A DNA stretch of 64,000 nt from Candidatus Bathyoplasma sp. NZ (GTDB lineage Bacteria > Bacillota_I > Bacilli_A > MAG-NZ). Position 1 is the stretch's first letter; each line of letters begins with the position of its first letter. The stretch covers positions 1 through 64,000 of the forward strand of contig JABENI010000011.1 in assembly GCA_013332095.1 (NCBI GenBank). Reading direction: 5' to 3'. The notes beneath the pieces are model-generated. The model was not told the DNA's origin. It saw only the letters and a program-made list of their open reading frames with translations, and did no database searches. The position numbers were made by a program, and so were the translations under genes. Shown piece after piece: positions 16,877-25,079 of this stretch.

Positions 16877-17995
16877 ATGAAAAAAATTTTATTAGTACTA
16901 ATAACTATTTTGTTACTTGTTGGATGCAATAATAATAGTAATAATGAACAACTTGAAAATACTGCTTATTACCAATATTTAAATGATTCCAACCCAACAG
17001 TCGAATTTACTTTAACTGATAACAGTAAAATCAAATTTGAACTATTTAAAGATCTGGCTCCAAATACTGTCAAAAGTTTTTTATCATTGGCCAGTACAGG
17101 TTATTTTGATGATACAACTCTTTTCAAAAATGAAAATGAAATTTTTGCAGAACAAACCGCTAAACCTTTACCCAATTACACCATTAAAGGGGAGTTTATA
17201 GCAAACGGATATGAAAATCCACTTACTATTTCCCGTGGAACACTTGTCTTATCTCATGGAATTATTAAAGATGATGGCATAAATCAATTTTTTATTCCTT
17301 TCATAGATAAATCAGTTGAAAATAGTCAACAATTCGCTGTTTTTGGCGGAGTTATTGAAGGTTTTGATACCTTGACAACTTTAGAAAACTTAGAGGCTAT
17401 TATTGATGATTTTAAAATAACAGCAGTTGAGATTGATGCTAAAGGATTGGACTATTCTACTTTTGAAAAAATTGATATATTAGAGTTTGAAGCTCCAGAA
17501 ATATTTCTAAATGACACTAATCCAAGAGTTAAAATAACTTTTAAAGATTATGGGATAATGGAGTTAGAATTATTTCCTGATATTGCACGTATCACAGTTG
17601 ATAATTTCTTATCATTAGTTGATAATAAATTTTATGATGGTTTAATGATGCATGAAATTATTGAAAATTTTATAATTAAGGGTGGACAGCCCATAGGTGA
17701 TATTACTGCCGATTCAATTGTCGGAGAAATTTATAACAATGGAGTCAACAATAACTTAAGTCACCTTAGAGGAGTTATCTCAATGGAAAAGGCTAAAAAT
17801 AATAATGCGTTTGATTCTGATAGCAGTCAATTCTTTATTTGTCATAAGGATGCAACGTTTTACGATAAAAATTATGCTGGTTTCGGCTATTTAATTTCAG
17901 GATTTGATGTATTAGATAAAATTGCAACTGTTTCTACTGACAATTATAAACCGGTCACTGATGTAATTATAGAAAAAATTGAGAGTATCCGATAA
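16877..17995 (+). CDS. Two-domain cyclophilin-like lipoprotein, array copy 3
   Basis: 372 aa from the ATG at 16877 (TGAGG 6 bases before; the in-frame ATG at 16865 overlaps that site). Signal peptide ends LLLVGC, followed by an Asn-rich linker NNNSNNEQ. Domain A has NPTVEFTLTDNSKIKFELF and NQFFIPF. Domain B has MELELFPDIARITVDNFLSL, GVISMEK and SSQFFICHKD. In B the Arg of the cyclophilin active site is Glu (MHEIIENF) and the FMxQ Gln is Lys (IIKGG), so isomerase activity is unlikely although the core is kept. Clearly a close relative of copies 4-6. Confidence 0.88.
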   Translation: MKKILLVLITILLLVGCNNNSNNEQLENTAYYQYLNDSNPTVEFTLTDNSKIKFELFKDLAPNTVKSFLSLASTGYFDDTTLFKNENEIFAEQTAKPLPNYTIKGEFIANGYENPLTISRGTLVLSHGIIKDDGINQFFIPFIDKSVENSQQFAVFGGVIEGFDTLTTLENLEAIIDDFKITAVEIDAKGLDYSTFEKIDILEFEAPEIFLNDTNPRVKITFKDYGIMELELFPDIARITVDNFLSLVDNKFYDGLMMHEIIENFIIKGGQPIGDITADSIVGEIYNNGVNNNLSHLRGVISMEKAKNNNAFDSDSSQFFICHKDATFYDKNYAGFGYLISGFDVLDKIATVSTDNYKPVTDVIIEKIESIR

Positions 17996-18066
17996 ATAAA
18001 ATTGAATTTACTTTAAAAATTAACGAAAGATTAATCACTATTTTATCTAGAGTTCTTTCTTTAATA

Positions 18067-18110
18067 GATAGCCTTTTTCTAATAATAATGAAACAGGGCT
18101 ATTTTTTTTA
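18067..18110 (+). terminator. Terminator after array copy 3
   Basis: ATAGCC..TTTTTC, loop, GAAACAGGGCTAT then TTTTTTT; a slightly weaker form of the shared hairpin. Confidence 0.7.
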
Positions 18111-18310
18111 TGCCAAACATTTTATACACTTGGTGAAAATAACATCATTTCCGGAAAACTTTAACAGTTTTTGAAAATTTGCAAATTCGAAATGATTCTC
18201 TTAAAAATGTTGATAGAATTTTATAAACTCTTTGACAATATAATCAATAATAAAATAAATCATCTTCAGCGTATTATTAATTTAGAAAATAAAAGAATCC
18301 TTTTATTTCC

Positions 18311-18339
18311 TTTACAAACTCTTCATATACATATAAAAT
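18311..18339 (+). promoter_or_regulatory. Promoter of array copy 4
   Basis: TTTACA, 17 bases, TAAAAT; preserved although the gene behind it is broken. Confidence 0.7.
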
Positions 18340-18386
18340 TATATTGAGGGTAAAAATAAAGAAAAATAAAAAATGAGGAAAAAAAA

Positions 18387-19533
18387 ATGAAAAAAATTTT
18401 ATTAGTACTAATTATTTTGTTGCTTGTTGGATGCAGTAAAACTCAGGAACAACTTATATATAAGGAATATCTTACATATGGGGAACAACTTATGGATACA
18501 AATTATTACCAATATTTAAATGATTCAAACCCAACAGTTGAATTTACTTTAACTGATAACAGTAAAATCAAATTTGAACTATTTAAAGATACAGCTCCTA
18601 ATACTGTCAAAAGTTTTTTATCATTGGCTAGTACAGGTTATTTTGATGATACAATACTTCATTCCAAAAGTGAAGATTTTATTTTTGCAGAACAAAAAGA
18701 GAAACCTTTACCTGATTACACCGTTGTAGGGGAGTTTATATCAAACGGATATGAAAACCCACTTACTATTTCTCGTGGAACACTTGTTTTACATCATGGA
18801 GGTACTAATTACGATGATGGGATAAATATGTTTACTATTCAATTCACAGATGAATTAGCTGAAATAAGCGATGAATTCGCTGTTTTCGGAGGGATTATTG
18901 AAGGTTTTGATGGGTTAACAACTTTAGAAAACTTGGAGGATGCTACAAATTATGATGATGCAGTTACTGATTTTAAAATAACATCAGTTGAGATTGATGC
19001 CAAAGGATTTGACTATTCTACTTTTGAAAAAATTGAAAAATCAGAATAAAAAGATCTAGAACCATTTTTAAATGACGCTAACCAGAGAGTTAAAATAACT
19101 TTTAAAGATTAGGGACAATGGAATTAGAATTATTTCCTAATGTTGCATCTGTCTCAGTTGAAAATTTCCTAACATTAGTTGACAACAAATTTTATGATGG
19201 TTTAACAATGGAAAACTTTATCATTCAAGGTGGATGTTCTACAGATGATGCTGTTGATTCAATTATCGGTGAATTTCCAAACGATGGAGGCAACAACAAC
19301 TTATATCACTTAGAGGTGTTATCTCAAATGGCTAGAACTGAAGATTCCTCTATTATGCTAGCAGTCAATTCTTTATTTTCGATAAAAACTCACTACATTT
19401 AGATAAAGATTATGAAGTTTTCGGTTATTTAATTTCAGGATTTAATGTATAAAAAGCAATTGCAACTGCTTCTACTGACAATTTAAACCCCATCACTGAT
19501 GTAATTATAAAAAAAATTGAACTTATCCGATAA
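18387..19533 (+). pseudogene. Broken two-domain cyclophilin lipoprotein, array copy 4
   Basis: The first 220 codons (signal peptide LLLVGC, complete domain A) are intact, then an in-frame TAA stops translation at 19047-19049. The rest of domain B is recognisable but damaged: TAG at 19110-19112 where copies 3 and 5 have Tyr, a lost base near 19309 (HLE instead of HFRGV), further small indels, and a TAA near 19449. The catalytic stretch is shortened (LTMENFIIQGG). A truncated one-domain lipoprotein of 220 aa could still be made from its intact promoter and ribosome-binding site. The longest domain-B fragment is 19118-19402. Confidence 0.88.
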
Positions 19534-19604
19534 ATAAAGTTAAATTTACTTTAAAAACTTACCAAAGACCAATCACTATTTTAGCTAGAGTTCTTTCTTT
19601 AATA

Positions 19605-19647
19605 AGTAGCCTGTTTCCAATAACAATGAAACAGAGCTATTTTTTTA
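19605..19647 (+). terminator. Terminator after array copy 4
   Basis: AGTAGCCTGTTTC, loop, GAAACAGAGCTATTTTTTT; intact although the gene before it is broken. Confidence 0.75.
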
Positions 19648-19851
19648 TTGCCAAACATTTTATACGCTTGACGAAAATTTGATCATTTTCGGAGAATTTT
19701 TGCAACTTTAAAAAATTTACAAATGATAGAATGATTCTCTTAAAAACGCCGATACAATTTTACGAAACTATTTGACAATAGAATCAATAACAAAATAAAT
19801 CATCTTCAGCATATTATCAATTTAGAAAATAAAAATATTCCATTTATCTTC

Positions 19852-19880
19852 TTTACAAACACTTGATATACGTATAAAAT
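19852..19880 (+). promoter_or_regulatory. Promoter of array copy 5
   Basis: TTTACA, 17 bases, TAAAAT, matching the other copies. Confidence 0.75.
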
Positions 19881-19919
19881 TATATTGAGATAAAAATAAA
19901 GAAAAAATGAGGAAAAAAA

Positions 19920-21044
19920 ATGAAAAAAATTTTATTATTATTAATAACTATTTTATTGCTTGGTGGGTGCAATAATGATAAGGAACAACTTGAAAATGCT
20001 GGTTATTACCAATATTTAAATGATTCAAACCCAACAGTTGAATTTACTTTAACTGATAACAGTAAAATTAAATTTGAACTATTTAAAGATATTGCTCCTA
20101 ATACTGTCAAAAGTTTTTTATCATTGGCTAGTACAGGTTATTTTAATGGTACACAATTTCTTTATAAAAATGAAAATGAAATTTATGCAGGACAAATCGA
20201 TAAAGATTTACCTGATTACACCCTTATAGGGGAGTTTACAGCAAATGGATATGAAAACCCACTTAATATTTCTCGTGGAACACTTGTTTTATCTCATGGG
20301 AAGAATAATTACTATAATGGGATAAATCAATTTTTTATTCCCTTCACAGATGAACTGGTTGAATTGAGCGAAAAATACGCTGTTTTTGGTGGAATCACTG
20401 AAGGTTTTGATGCGTTGACAACTCTAGAAAATTTGGAGATGACTGTAAATGATGAAATTGCTAATGATTTTAAAATAACATCAATTGAGATTGATGCCAA
20501 AGGATTAGACTATTCTACTTTTAAAAAAATTGAAGATTTTGAATTTAAAGTTCCAGAAACATTTCTAAATGATGCTAACCCGAGAGTTAAAATAATTTTT
20601 AAAGATTACGGAACAATGGAATTAGAATTATTTCCTGAAGTTGCACCTGTCTCTGTTGAAAATTTCTTAACATTAGTTGATGATAATTTTTATGATGGTT
20701 TAACGATGCACAGAATTATTAAAGACTTTATGATTCAAGGTGGACGTTCTACAGGTGATGCTGTTGATTCAATTGTCGGAGAATTTTCAAACAATGGAGT
20801 TAACAACAACTTAACTCACTTTAGAGGTGTTATCTCGATGGCTAGAACTACTCCTAATTCTGCTAGTAGTCAATTCTTTATTTGCCATAAAGACAAATTC
20901 CATTTAGATAAAAATTACGCAGCTTTCGGTTATTTAATTTCAGGATTTGATGTATTAGATGCAATTGCAACTGTTCCTACTGGTGCAAATGATAAACCAA
21001 TCACTGATGTATTTATAGAAAAAATTGAACGCATCGATAAATAA
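19920..21044 (+). CDS. Two-domain cyclophilin lipoprotein, array copy 5 (catalytic residues kept in domain B)
   Basis: 374 aa; signal peptide ends LLLGGC (Cys 17). Domain A (about 35-195) lacks the active-site Arg block but keeps NQFFIPF. Domain B (about 220-374) is the most canonical in the array: MHRIIKDFMIQGG supplies the equivalents of human CypA Arg55, Phe60, Met61 and Gln63 (here 265, 270, 271, 273), and SSQFFI supplies Gln111/Phe113 (318, 320). Leu122 is conserved (329); the Trp121 position is His, as in many bacterial enzymes of low cyclosporin affinity. This is probably the only active prolyl isomerase here, acting on exported proteins at the outer membrane face of the cell (inference). 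Confidence 0.92.
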   Translation: MKKILLLLITILLLGGCNNDKEQLENAGYYQYLNDSNPTVEFTLTDNSKIKFELFKDIAPNTVKSFLSLASTGYFNGTQFLYKNENEIYAGQIDKDLPDYTLIGEFTANGYENPLNISRGTLVLSHGKNNYYNGINQFFIPFTDELVELSEKYAVFGGITEGFDALTTLENLEMTVNDEIANDFKITSIEIDAKGLDYSTFKKIEDFEFKVPETFLNDANPRVKIIFKDYGTMELELFPEVAPVSVENFLTLVDDNFYDGLTMHRIIKDFMIQGGRSTGDAVDSIVGEFSNNGVNNNLTHFRGVISMARTTPNSASSQFFICHKDKFHLDKNYAAFGYLISGFDVLDAIATVPTGANDKPITDVFIEKIERIDK

Positions 21045-21110
21045 AGTTGGATTTACTTTAAAAACTTACCAAAGACCAATCACTATTTTATCTGGAGTTC
21101 TTTCTTTACC

Positions 21111-21150
21111 AAATAGCCTGTTTCTAATAATAATGAAACAGGGCTATTTA
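21111..21150 (+). terminator. Terminator hairpin after array copy 5, T tract lost
   Basis: AAATAGCCTGTTTC, loop, GAAACAGGGCTATTT, followed by AAACATTTT rather than a run of T. The stem is perfect but the tail is worn, so read-through into copy 6 is possible. Confidence 0.6.
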
Positions 21151-21346
21151 AACATTTTATGTCCATACTGAAAAATTTGTTATTTTCAGCAAACTTTAGC
21201 AATTTTTGAAAATTTACAAATTCGAAATAATTCTCTTAAAAATGTTGATAGTATTTTAGAAACTCTTTGACAATAGAATCAATAATAAAATAAATCATCT
21301 TCAGTGCATTATCAATTTAGAAAATAAAAATATTCCATTTAATATC

Positions 21347-21375
21347 TTTACAAATGCTTCATATACATATAAAAT
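21347..21375 (+). promoter_or_regulatory. Promoter of array copy 6
   Basis: TTTACA, 17 bases, TAAAAT. Confidence 0.7.
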
Positions 21376-21420
21376 TACATTGAGATAAAAATAAAGAAAA
21401 ATCAAAAATGAGGAAAAAAA

Positions 21421-22505
21421 ATGAAAAAAATTTTATTACTACTAATAACTATTTTATTACTTGTTGGATGCAATAATAATAATAATAATAATGAACAACT
21501 TGAAAATACTGCTTATTACCAATATTTAAATGATTCCAACCCAACAGTCGAATTTACTTTAACTGATAACAGTAAAATTAAATTTGAACTATTTAACGAT
21601 ATTGCTCCTAATATTGTCAAAAGTTTTTTATCATTGGCTAGTACAGGTTATTTTGATGATACACGATTTCGTTCCAAAACTGAAGATAGACTTATGGCAA
21701 GACAAAACACTCCTTTACCTGATTACATCCTTAGAGAGGAGTTTTCAGAAAACAGTTATGAAAATCCCCTTATTATTTCTCGTGGAACACTTGTTTTATA
21801 TAATGAAATAGATGGAATAAATCAATTTTTTATTCCCTTCACAGAATTGAGCGAAGATTCCACTGTTTTTGGTGGAATTATTGAAGGTTTTGATACCTTG
21901 ACAACTTTAGAAAATTTGGAAACTGACATATTCACTAGTAATTTTAAAATAACATCAATTGAGATTGATGCCAAAGGATTGGATTATTCTACTTTTCAAA
22001 AAATTGAATAATTAGAATTTAAAAGTCCTAAACGTTTTTAAACAATATTAATCTGTTAATTAAAATAACTGTAAAAGATTATGGAATATTGAAGTTAGAA
22101 TTATTTCCTGATGTCGCACCTATTACAGCGGAAAATTTCTTAACATTAATTGACAATAAATTTTATGACAACTTACTAATCGACGTAATTGAAAAAAACA
22201 TTAAGATTCAACGTGGGACTCCTAATTACAATACTGTTGATCCAATTGTCGAAGAATTTTATAAAATGGAGTCCAGCAACAACTTAAGTCATTTTAGAGG
22301 TGTTATTTTATCAACCAAATTCTGCTACTAGTAATTTCTTTATTTGCCAAAAAGACCAACATATCTTTTGATAAAAGATATGTTGCTTTTGGTTATTTAA
22401 TTTCAGAATTTGATGTATTAGATGTAATTGGAACTATTTCTAGTAGATGATGCAACAGCAGCAATCACTGCTGTAATTATCGAAAAAATTGAACGTATCC
22501 GCTAA
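21421..22505 (+). pseudogene. Broken two-domain cyclophilin lipoprotein, array copy 6
   Basis: The first 196 codons encode a signal peptide (LLLVGC), a run of seven Asn codons and a full domain A, ending at TAA 22009-22011. Domain B remains as fragments: a frame change follows the stop, then 22089-22331 carries KLELFPDVAPITAENFLTL and FRGVI, then more indels to a final ERIR and TAA at 22503-22505. The catalytic stretch is lost (IEKNIKIQRG). Unlike other copies it has no terminator after it; the peroxiredoxin gene begins about 40 bases later, so the usual spacer was deleted. A 196-aa one-domain product is possible. Confidence 0.88.
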
Positions 22506-22546
22506 CAATTTTAAATTTTATGTTAAGATAGACTAGGAGGTATTTT

Positions 22547-23005
22547 ATGAACTACTTAAATATTGTATTAACGGCAAATGATGAAAAAGAATATTCTTTA
22601 AACGACTTCAAAGGTAAATATATAATTTTGTATTTTTATCCTAAAGACAACACTGAAGGATGTAGTTTAGAAGCCCAAGAATTTACGCATTATAAAGATG
22701 AATTTAGATCTTTAAGTGCTGAGATAATCGGAATAAGTAAAGACTCAGTCGCCTCACATATTAAATTTACAAAGAAAAAAGAATTAGCTATTCTTCTTCT
22801 ATCGGATTGCGATTTATTACTACAAAAACAGTTTGAAGTTTGGCAACTAAAAAAAATGTGTGGTAAAGAATATATGGGAACTGTTAGAAGTACATTTATT
22901 TTAAATACTAAAGGTGAAATTATAAAAGAATATCGTAATGTTCGAGTGAAAAACCATGTCACTAATGTATTAAAAGATTTTAAAAATTTATCTGGAGATG
23001 AGTAA
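22547..23005 (+). CDS. bcp: Peroxiredoxin, BCP/PrxQ family
   Basis: A 152-aa thiol peroxidase that reduces peroxides. The thioredoxin fold has ILYFYPKDNTEGCSLEAQEF around the peroxidatic Cys; the usual Pro before Gly is Glu, and the common resolving Cys five residues later is Gln, so it is a one-Cys or differently resolving form (other Cys occur in LLSDCDLL and KKMCGKEYMG). TVRSTFILNTKGEI is family-typical. AGGAGG precedes the ATG. The next gene (OsmC-like) begins 2 bases after its stop, a two-gene peroxide-defence operon. Confidence 0.9.
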   Translation: MNYLNIVLTANDEKEYSLNDFKGKYIILYFYPKDNTEGCSLEAQEFTHYKDEFRSLSAEIIGISKDSVASHIKFTKKKELAILLLSDCDLLLQKQFEVWQLKKMCGKEYMGTVRSTFILNTKGEIIKEYRNVRVKNHVTNVLKDFKNLSGDE

Positions 23006-23007
23006 AA

Positions 23008-23403
23008 ATGATTAAAGCAAAAACAACTTTTAAAAGTGGTCCGTATGAGGGAACCGTTGAAACTGAAAGATTTTTAATTCCTGTAAATATGAAACAACAA
23101 GGTGTGCAACCTTATGAAATGTTGTACGGATCCTTAGCAACTTGTATTCATGCTAATGTTAGCAATTTAACTGAAAAAATGAGATTACAATTTTCTGAAA
23201 TAACCTATGATATTACCGGAATTAAAGCTGATAAAATTCCAGCATTATTAACAAATTGTAATATTGATATTGAAGTGTTTGGCGTAGCAAAAGAAAATGA
23301 AGAGAAATTTTTCAAAGCTATCCATAAAGCGTTTGAATATTGTTCTATCTACAATACTATCGGAGCCATAGCGAAAATGAGTTCAACAATTACCTTTAAA
23401 TAA
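23008..23403 (+). CDS. OsmC/Ohr family protein
   Basis: A 131-aa OsmC-fold protein with the two family cysteines in GSLATCIHANV and FEYCSIYNTI. OsmC/Ohr proteins reduce organic hydroperoxides through these thiols. It is translationally coupled to the peroxiredoxin upstream and followed by a bidirectional terminator, consistent with a shared oxidative-stress role in an anaerobe. The subfamily (YhfA-like rather than Ohr) is uncertain. Confidence 0.88.
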   Translation: MIKAKTTFKSGPYEGTVETERFLIPVNMKQQGVQPYEMLYGSLATCIHANVSNLTEKMRLQFSEITYDITGIKADKIPALLTNCNIDIEVFGVAKENEEKFFKAIHKAFEYCSIYNTIGAIAKMSSTITFK

Positions 23404-23404
23404 A

Positions 23405-23431
23405 AACTGAGATTTCTCTCAGTTTTTTTTA
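23405..23431. terminator. Bidirectional terminator between the OsmC and NUDIX genes
   Basis: ACTGAGA, loop, TCTCAGT with T runs in both directions; it serves the convergent genes on either side. Confidence 0.85.
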
Positions 23432-24049
23432 TTCAAAGTATGCTAAATCACCTTTTCGATGATTTTTTAATACCAAATTTAACTCTTCTAAACTAGTTTT
23501 ATTTGACAACGGTGGTAAATCATTTAAATCGAACCAAGAAACTTTTTTTATTTCAAAATTCGGATTATTTTCTCCACCAACAATCGTCGATAAAAAATAA
23601 ATATTATACACGCTGTACAGTTGACTATTTTTATAAAAATCAGCATTTTGAATTGCTAGTAATTTAGTGATTTCAATTTCGTAACCAGTCTCTTCTTTTG
23701 CTTCTTTTTTCGCCGCTTGTAAAGGTGAATCCCCAATATCACACCAACCTCCTGGTAACGACCATTTTCCATTATCCTTGATGTTTGCTTCTTGAACTAG
23801 TAAGATTTTATGATTGTCAATAATTATATTTCTCACACACGGTTGTGGAGTAGGATAAAACATATCTTGGTAAATATTATAGGGTTGACATTCTAAATTG
23901 ATATATTCTTTAAGCATCTTAGTACTAAGATCTAACAATTCTTGATAATTATCCAATGCGTATTCATCTTTTGAATAGACCGTTCCGATATGGGCTATAC
24001 TATTAACTTTTTTTATAAATTCAAATATTTTATCTCTCATCTTTATCAC
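23429..24049 (-). CDS. NUDIX hydrolase with Nudix_N domain
   Basis: A 206-aa protein with an N-terminal helical segment (about 1-65) like the Nudix_N domain of ADP-ribose/nucleoside-diphosphate-X hydrolases, then the NUDIX fold. The Nudix box is LPGGWCDIGDSP...KKEAKEETGY: the metal-binding EAKEE is intact, and the upstream Glu position is Asp as in this subfamily. It should hydrolyse a nucleoside diphosphate linked to another moiety; the substrate is unknown. Convergent with the OsmC gene and downstream of spo0A's neighbourhood but in a separate unit. Confidence 0.88.
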   Translation of the reverse strand: MIKMRDKIFEFIKKVNSIAHIGTVYSKDEYALDNYQELLDLSTKMLKEYINLECQPYNIYQDMFYPTPQPCVRNIIIDNHKILLVQEANIKDNGKWSLPGGWCDIGDSPLQAAKKEAKEETGYEIEITKLLAIQNADFYKNSQLYSVYNIYFLSTIVGGENNPNFEIKKVSWFDLNDLPPLSNKTSLEELNLVLKNHRKGDLAYFE

Positions 24050-24106
24050 CTATAAAATCATCTTATCTTTTTTACAACTACAATTTAAACCATCTGCTTA
24101 CTATAT

Positions 24107-24136
24107 CAAAAAATGCTAGAAATTTCTAGCATTTTA
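24107..24136 (-). terminator. Terminator of spo0A
   Basis: Perfect hairpin AAATGCTAGAAATTTCTAGCATTTTTT on the minus strand right after the spo0A stop codon. Confidence 0.85.
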
Positions 24137-24137
24137 A

Positions 24138-24920
24138 TTAAGAAGCTACTTTGTGTTCCAGTCTCAATTTATCAGCAATCATTGCGATAAATTCGGAATT
24201 AGTAGGTTTTGATTTATTATAACTTATTGTGTAACTGAAAATGCTACTAATTGCATCTACATTTCCACGATTCCAAGCCACCTCAATAGCATGTCTAATT
24301 GCTCTTTCTACTCTTGAAGAAGTTGTCTTAAACTTTCTTGCTACTTCAGGATACAACACTTTGGTAATTCCACCTAATAACTCTATATTCATGTAAACCA
24401 TTGTTATTGCTTCTCTTAAATATAAATAACCTTTAATGTGCGCTGGTACTCCTATTTCATGTAATATACTAGTAATTTCGCTGTCCAAAGAAATTGTTAA
24501 ATTATTTAAACTAAATATTTTATTATTATTAGAATTAATATTAGTACTACATAATTTATTAATAGTTTCAATAATTTTACTAATTTCAAACGGTTTTACA
24601 ATAAAATAATCTGCGCCTAAACTAGCGGCATCTCTCATTACTAAATCACTGTTAAATGCTGTTAACATGATTATTTTATTTGGTTTATAATAATTATTAG
24701 TCTGTTTTACTGCTTTTAAAACATCTATTCCTTCAAAATCTGGCATACAATTGTCTAGTAACAAAATATCAACCTTAGTATACTTTAAAATGTTTAAAGC
24801 ATCTTTTCCATTATATGCAACTCCTACTACTTCGATACTTTCTTCAAGTTGAAGACCTTCACTTAACATTGTAACTACTTCTTTATTGTCATCGACAATG
24901 AAAACTTTTATTTTATTCAT
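24138..24920 (-). CDS. spo0A: Sporulation master response regulator Spo0A
   Basis: 260 aa from the ATG at 24920 (AGGAGG 6 bases upstream; an ATG three bases earlier is possible). The receiver domain (1-120) has the acidic pair in FIVDDNKE, phospho-acceptor Asp 56 in [13 protein letters not shown], and YFIVKPF. The C-terminal Spo0A domain (about 145-260) has [16 protein letters not shown] and the DNA-recognition helix [15 protein letters not shown]. Once phosphorylated it starts sporulation by binding 0A boxes; one lies about 105 bases upstream of its own start. It is downstream of spoIVB as in Bacillus, but the promoter between them suggests separate control. Confidence 0.97.
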   Translation of the reverse strand: MNKIKVFIVDDNKEVVTMLSEGLQLEESIEVVGVAYNGKDALNILKYTKVDILLLDNCMPDFEGIDVLKAVKQTNNYYKPNKIIMLTAFNSDLVMRDAASLGADYFIVKPFEISKIIETINKLCSTNINSNNNKIFSLNNLTISLDSEITSILHEIGVPAHIKGYLYLREAITMVYMNIELLGGITKVLYPEVARKFKTTSSRVERAIRHAIEVAWNRGNVDAISSIFSYTISYNKSKPTNSEFIAMIADKLRLEHKVAS

Positions 24921-24941
24921 CATATTCCTCCTACAAGAATA

Positions 24942-24970
24942 ATTTTACAGCGTTTGCAATCTTTTTTCAA
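24942..24970 (-). promoter_or_regulatory. Promoter of spo0A
   Basis: On the minus strand TTGAAA, 17-base spacer, TAAAAT, ending about 20 bases before the spo0A start. Confidence 0.6.
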
Positions 24971-25026
24971 TAAATTATAAATGATTACTACTTTACCTAA
25001 AAAATAATTGCCTTTTTAGTAAATTA

Positions 25027-25033
25027 TTCGACA
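25027..25033 (-). promoter_or_regulatory. Spo0A box (TGTCGAA) upstream of spo0A
   Basis: A perfect match to the core 0A box on the minus strand, about 60 bases upstream of the putative -35 box. A second near-match, TGTCGAT, lies on the plus strand at 25060-25066, between here and spoIVB. Autoregulation of spo0A through such boxes is known in Bacillus; here it is inferred from position and sequence. Confidence 0.55.
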
Positions 25034-25079
25034 AATGATTTCATAATTAAAGGCAGTCTTGTCGATTTTTGTCATATAA

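Larger units (their letters stand above)
17996..18386 (+). other. Spacer between array copies 3 and 4
   Basis: 391 bases: terminator 18067-18110, the conserved TTGACA block near 18233, and the promoter 18311-18339. No gene. Confidence 0.6.
19534..19919 (+). other. Spacer between array copies 4 and 5
   Basis: 386 bases: terminator 19605-19647, conserved TTGACA block near 19772, promoter 19852-19880. No gene. Confidence 0.6.
21045..21420 (+). other. Spacer between array copies 5 and 6
   Basis: 376 bases: hairpin 21111-21150, conserved TTGACA block near 21268, promoter 21347-21375. No gene. Confidence 0.6.

Noticed and set aside
13648-22505. Possible CRISPR or simple satellite because of regular repetition
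   Set aside because: The period is about 1.5 kb and each unit is a protein gene with promoter and terminator; no short direct repeats with spacers.
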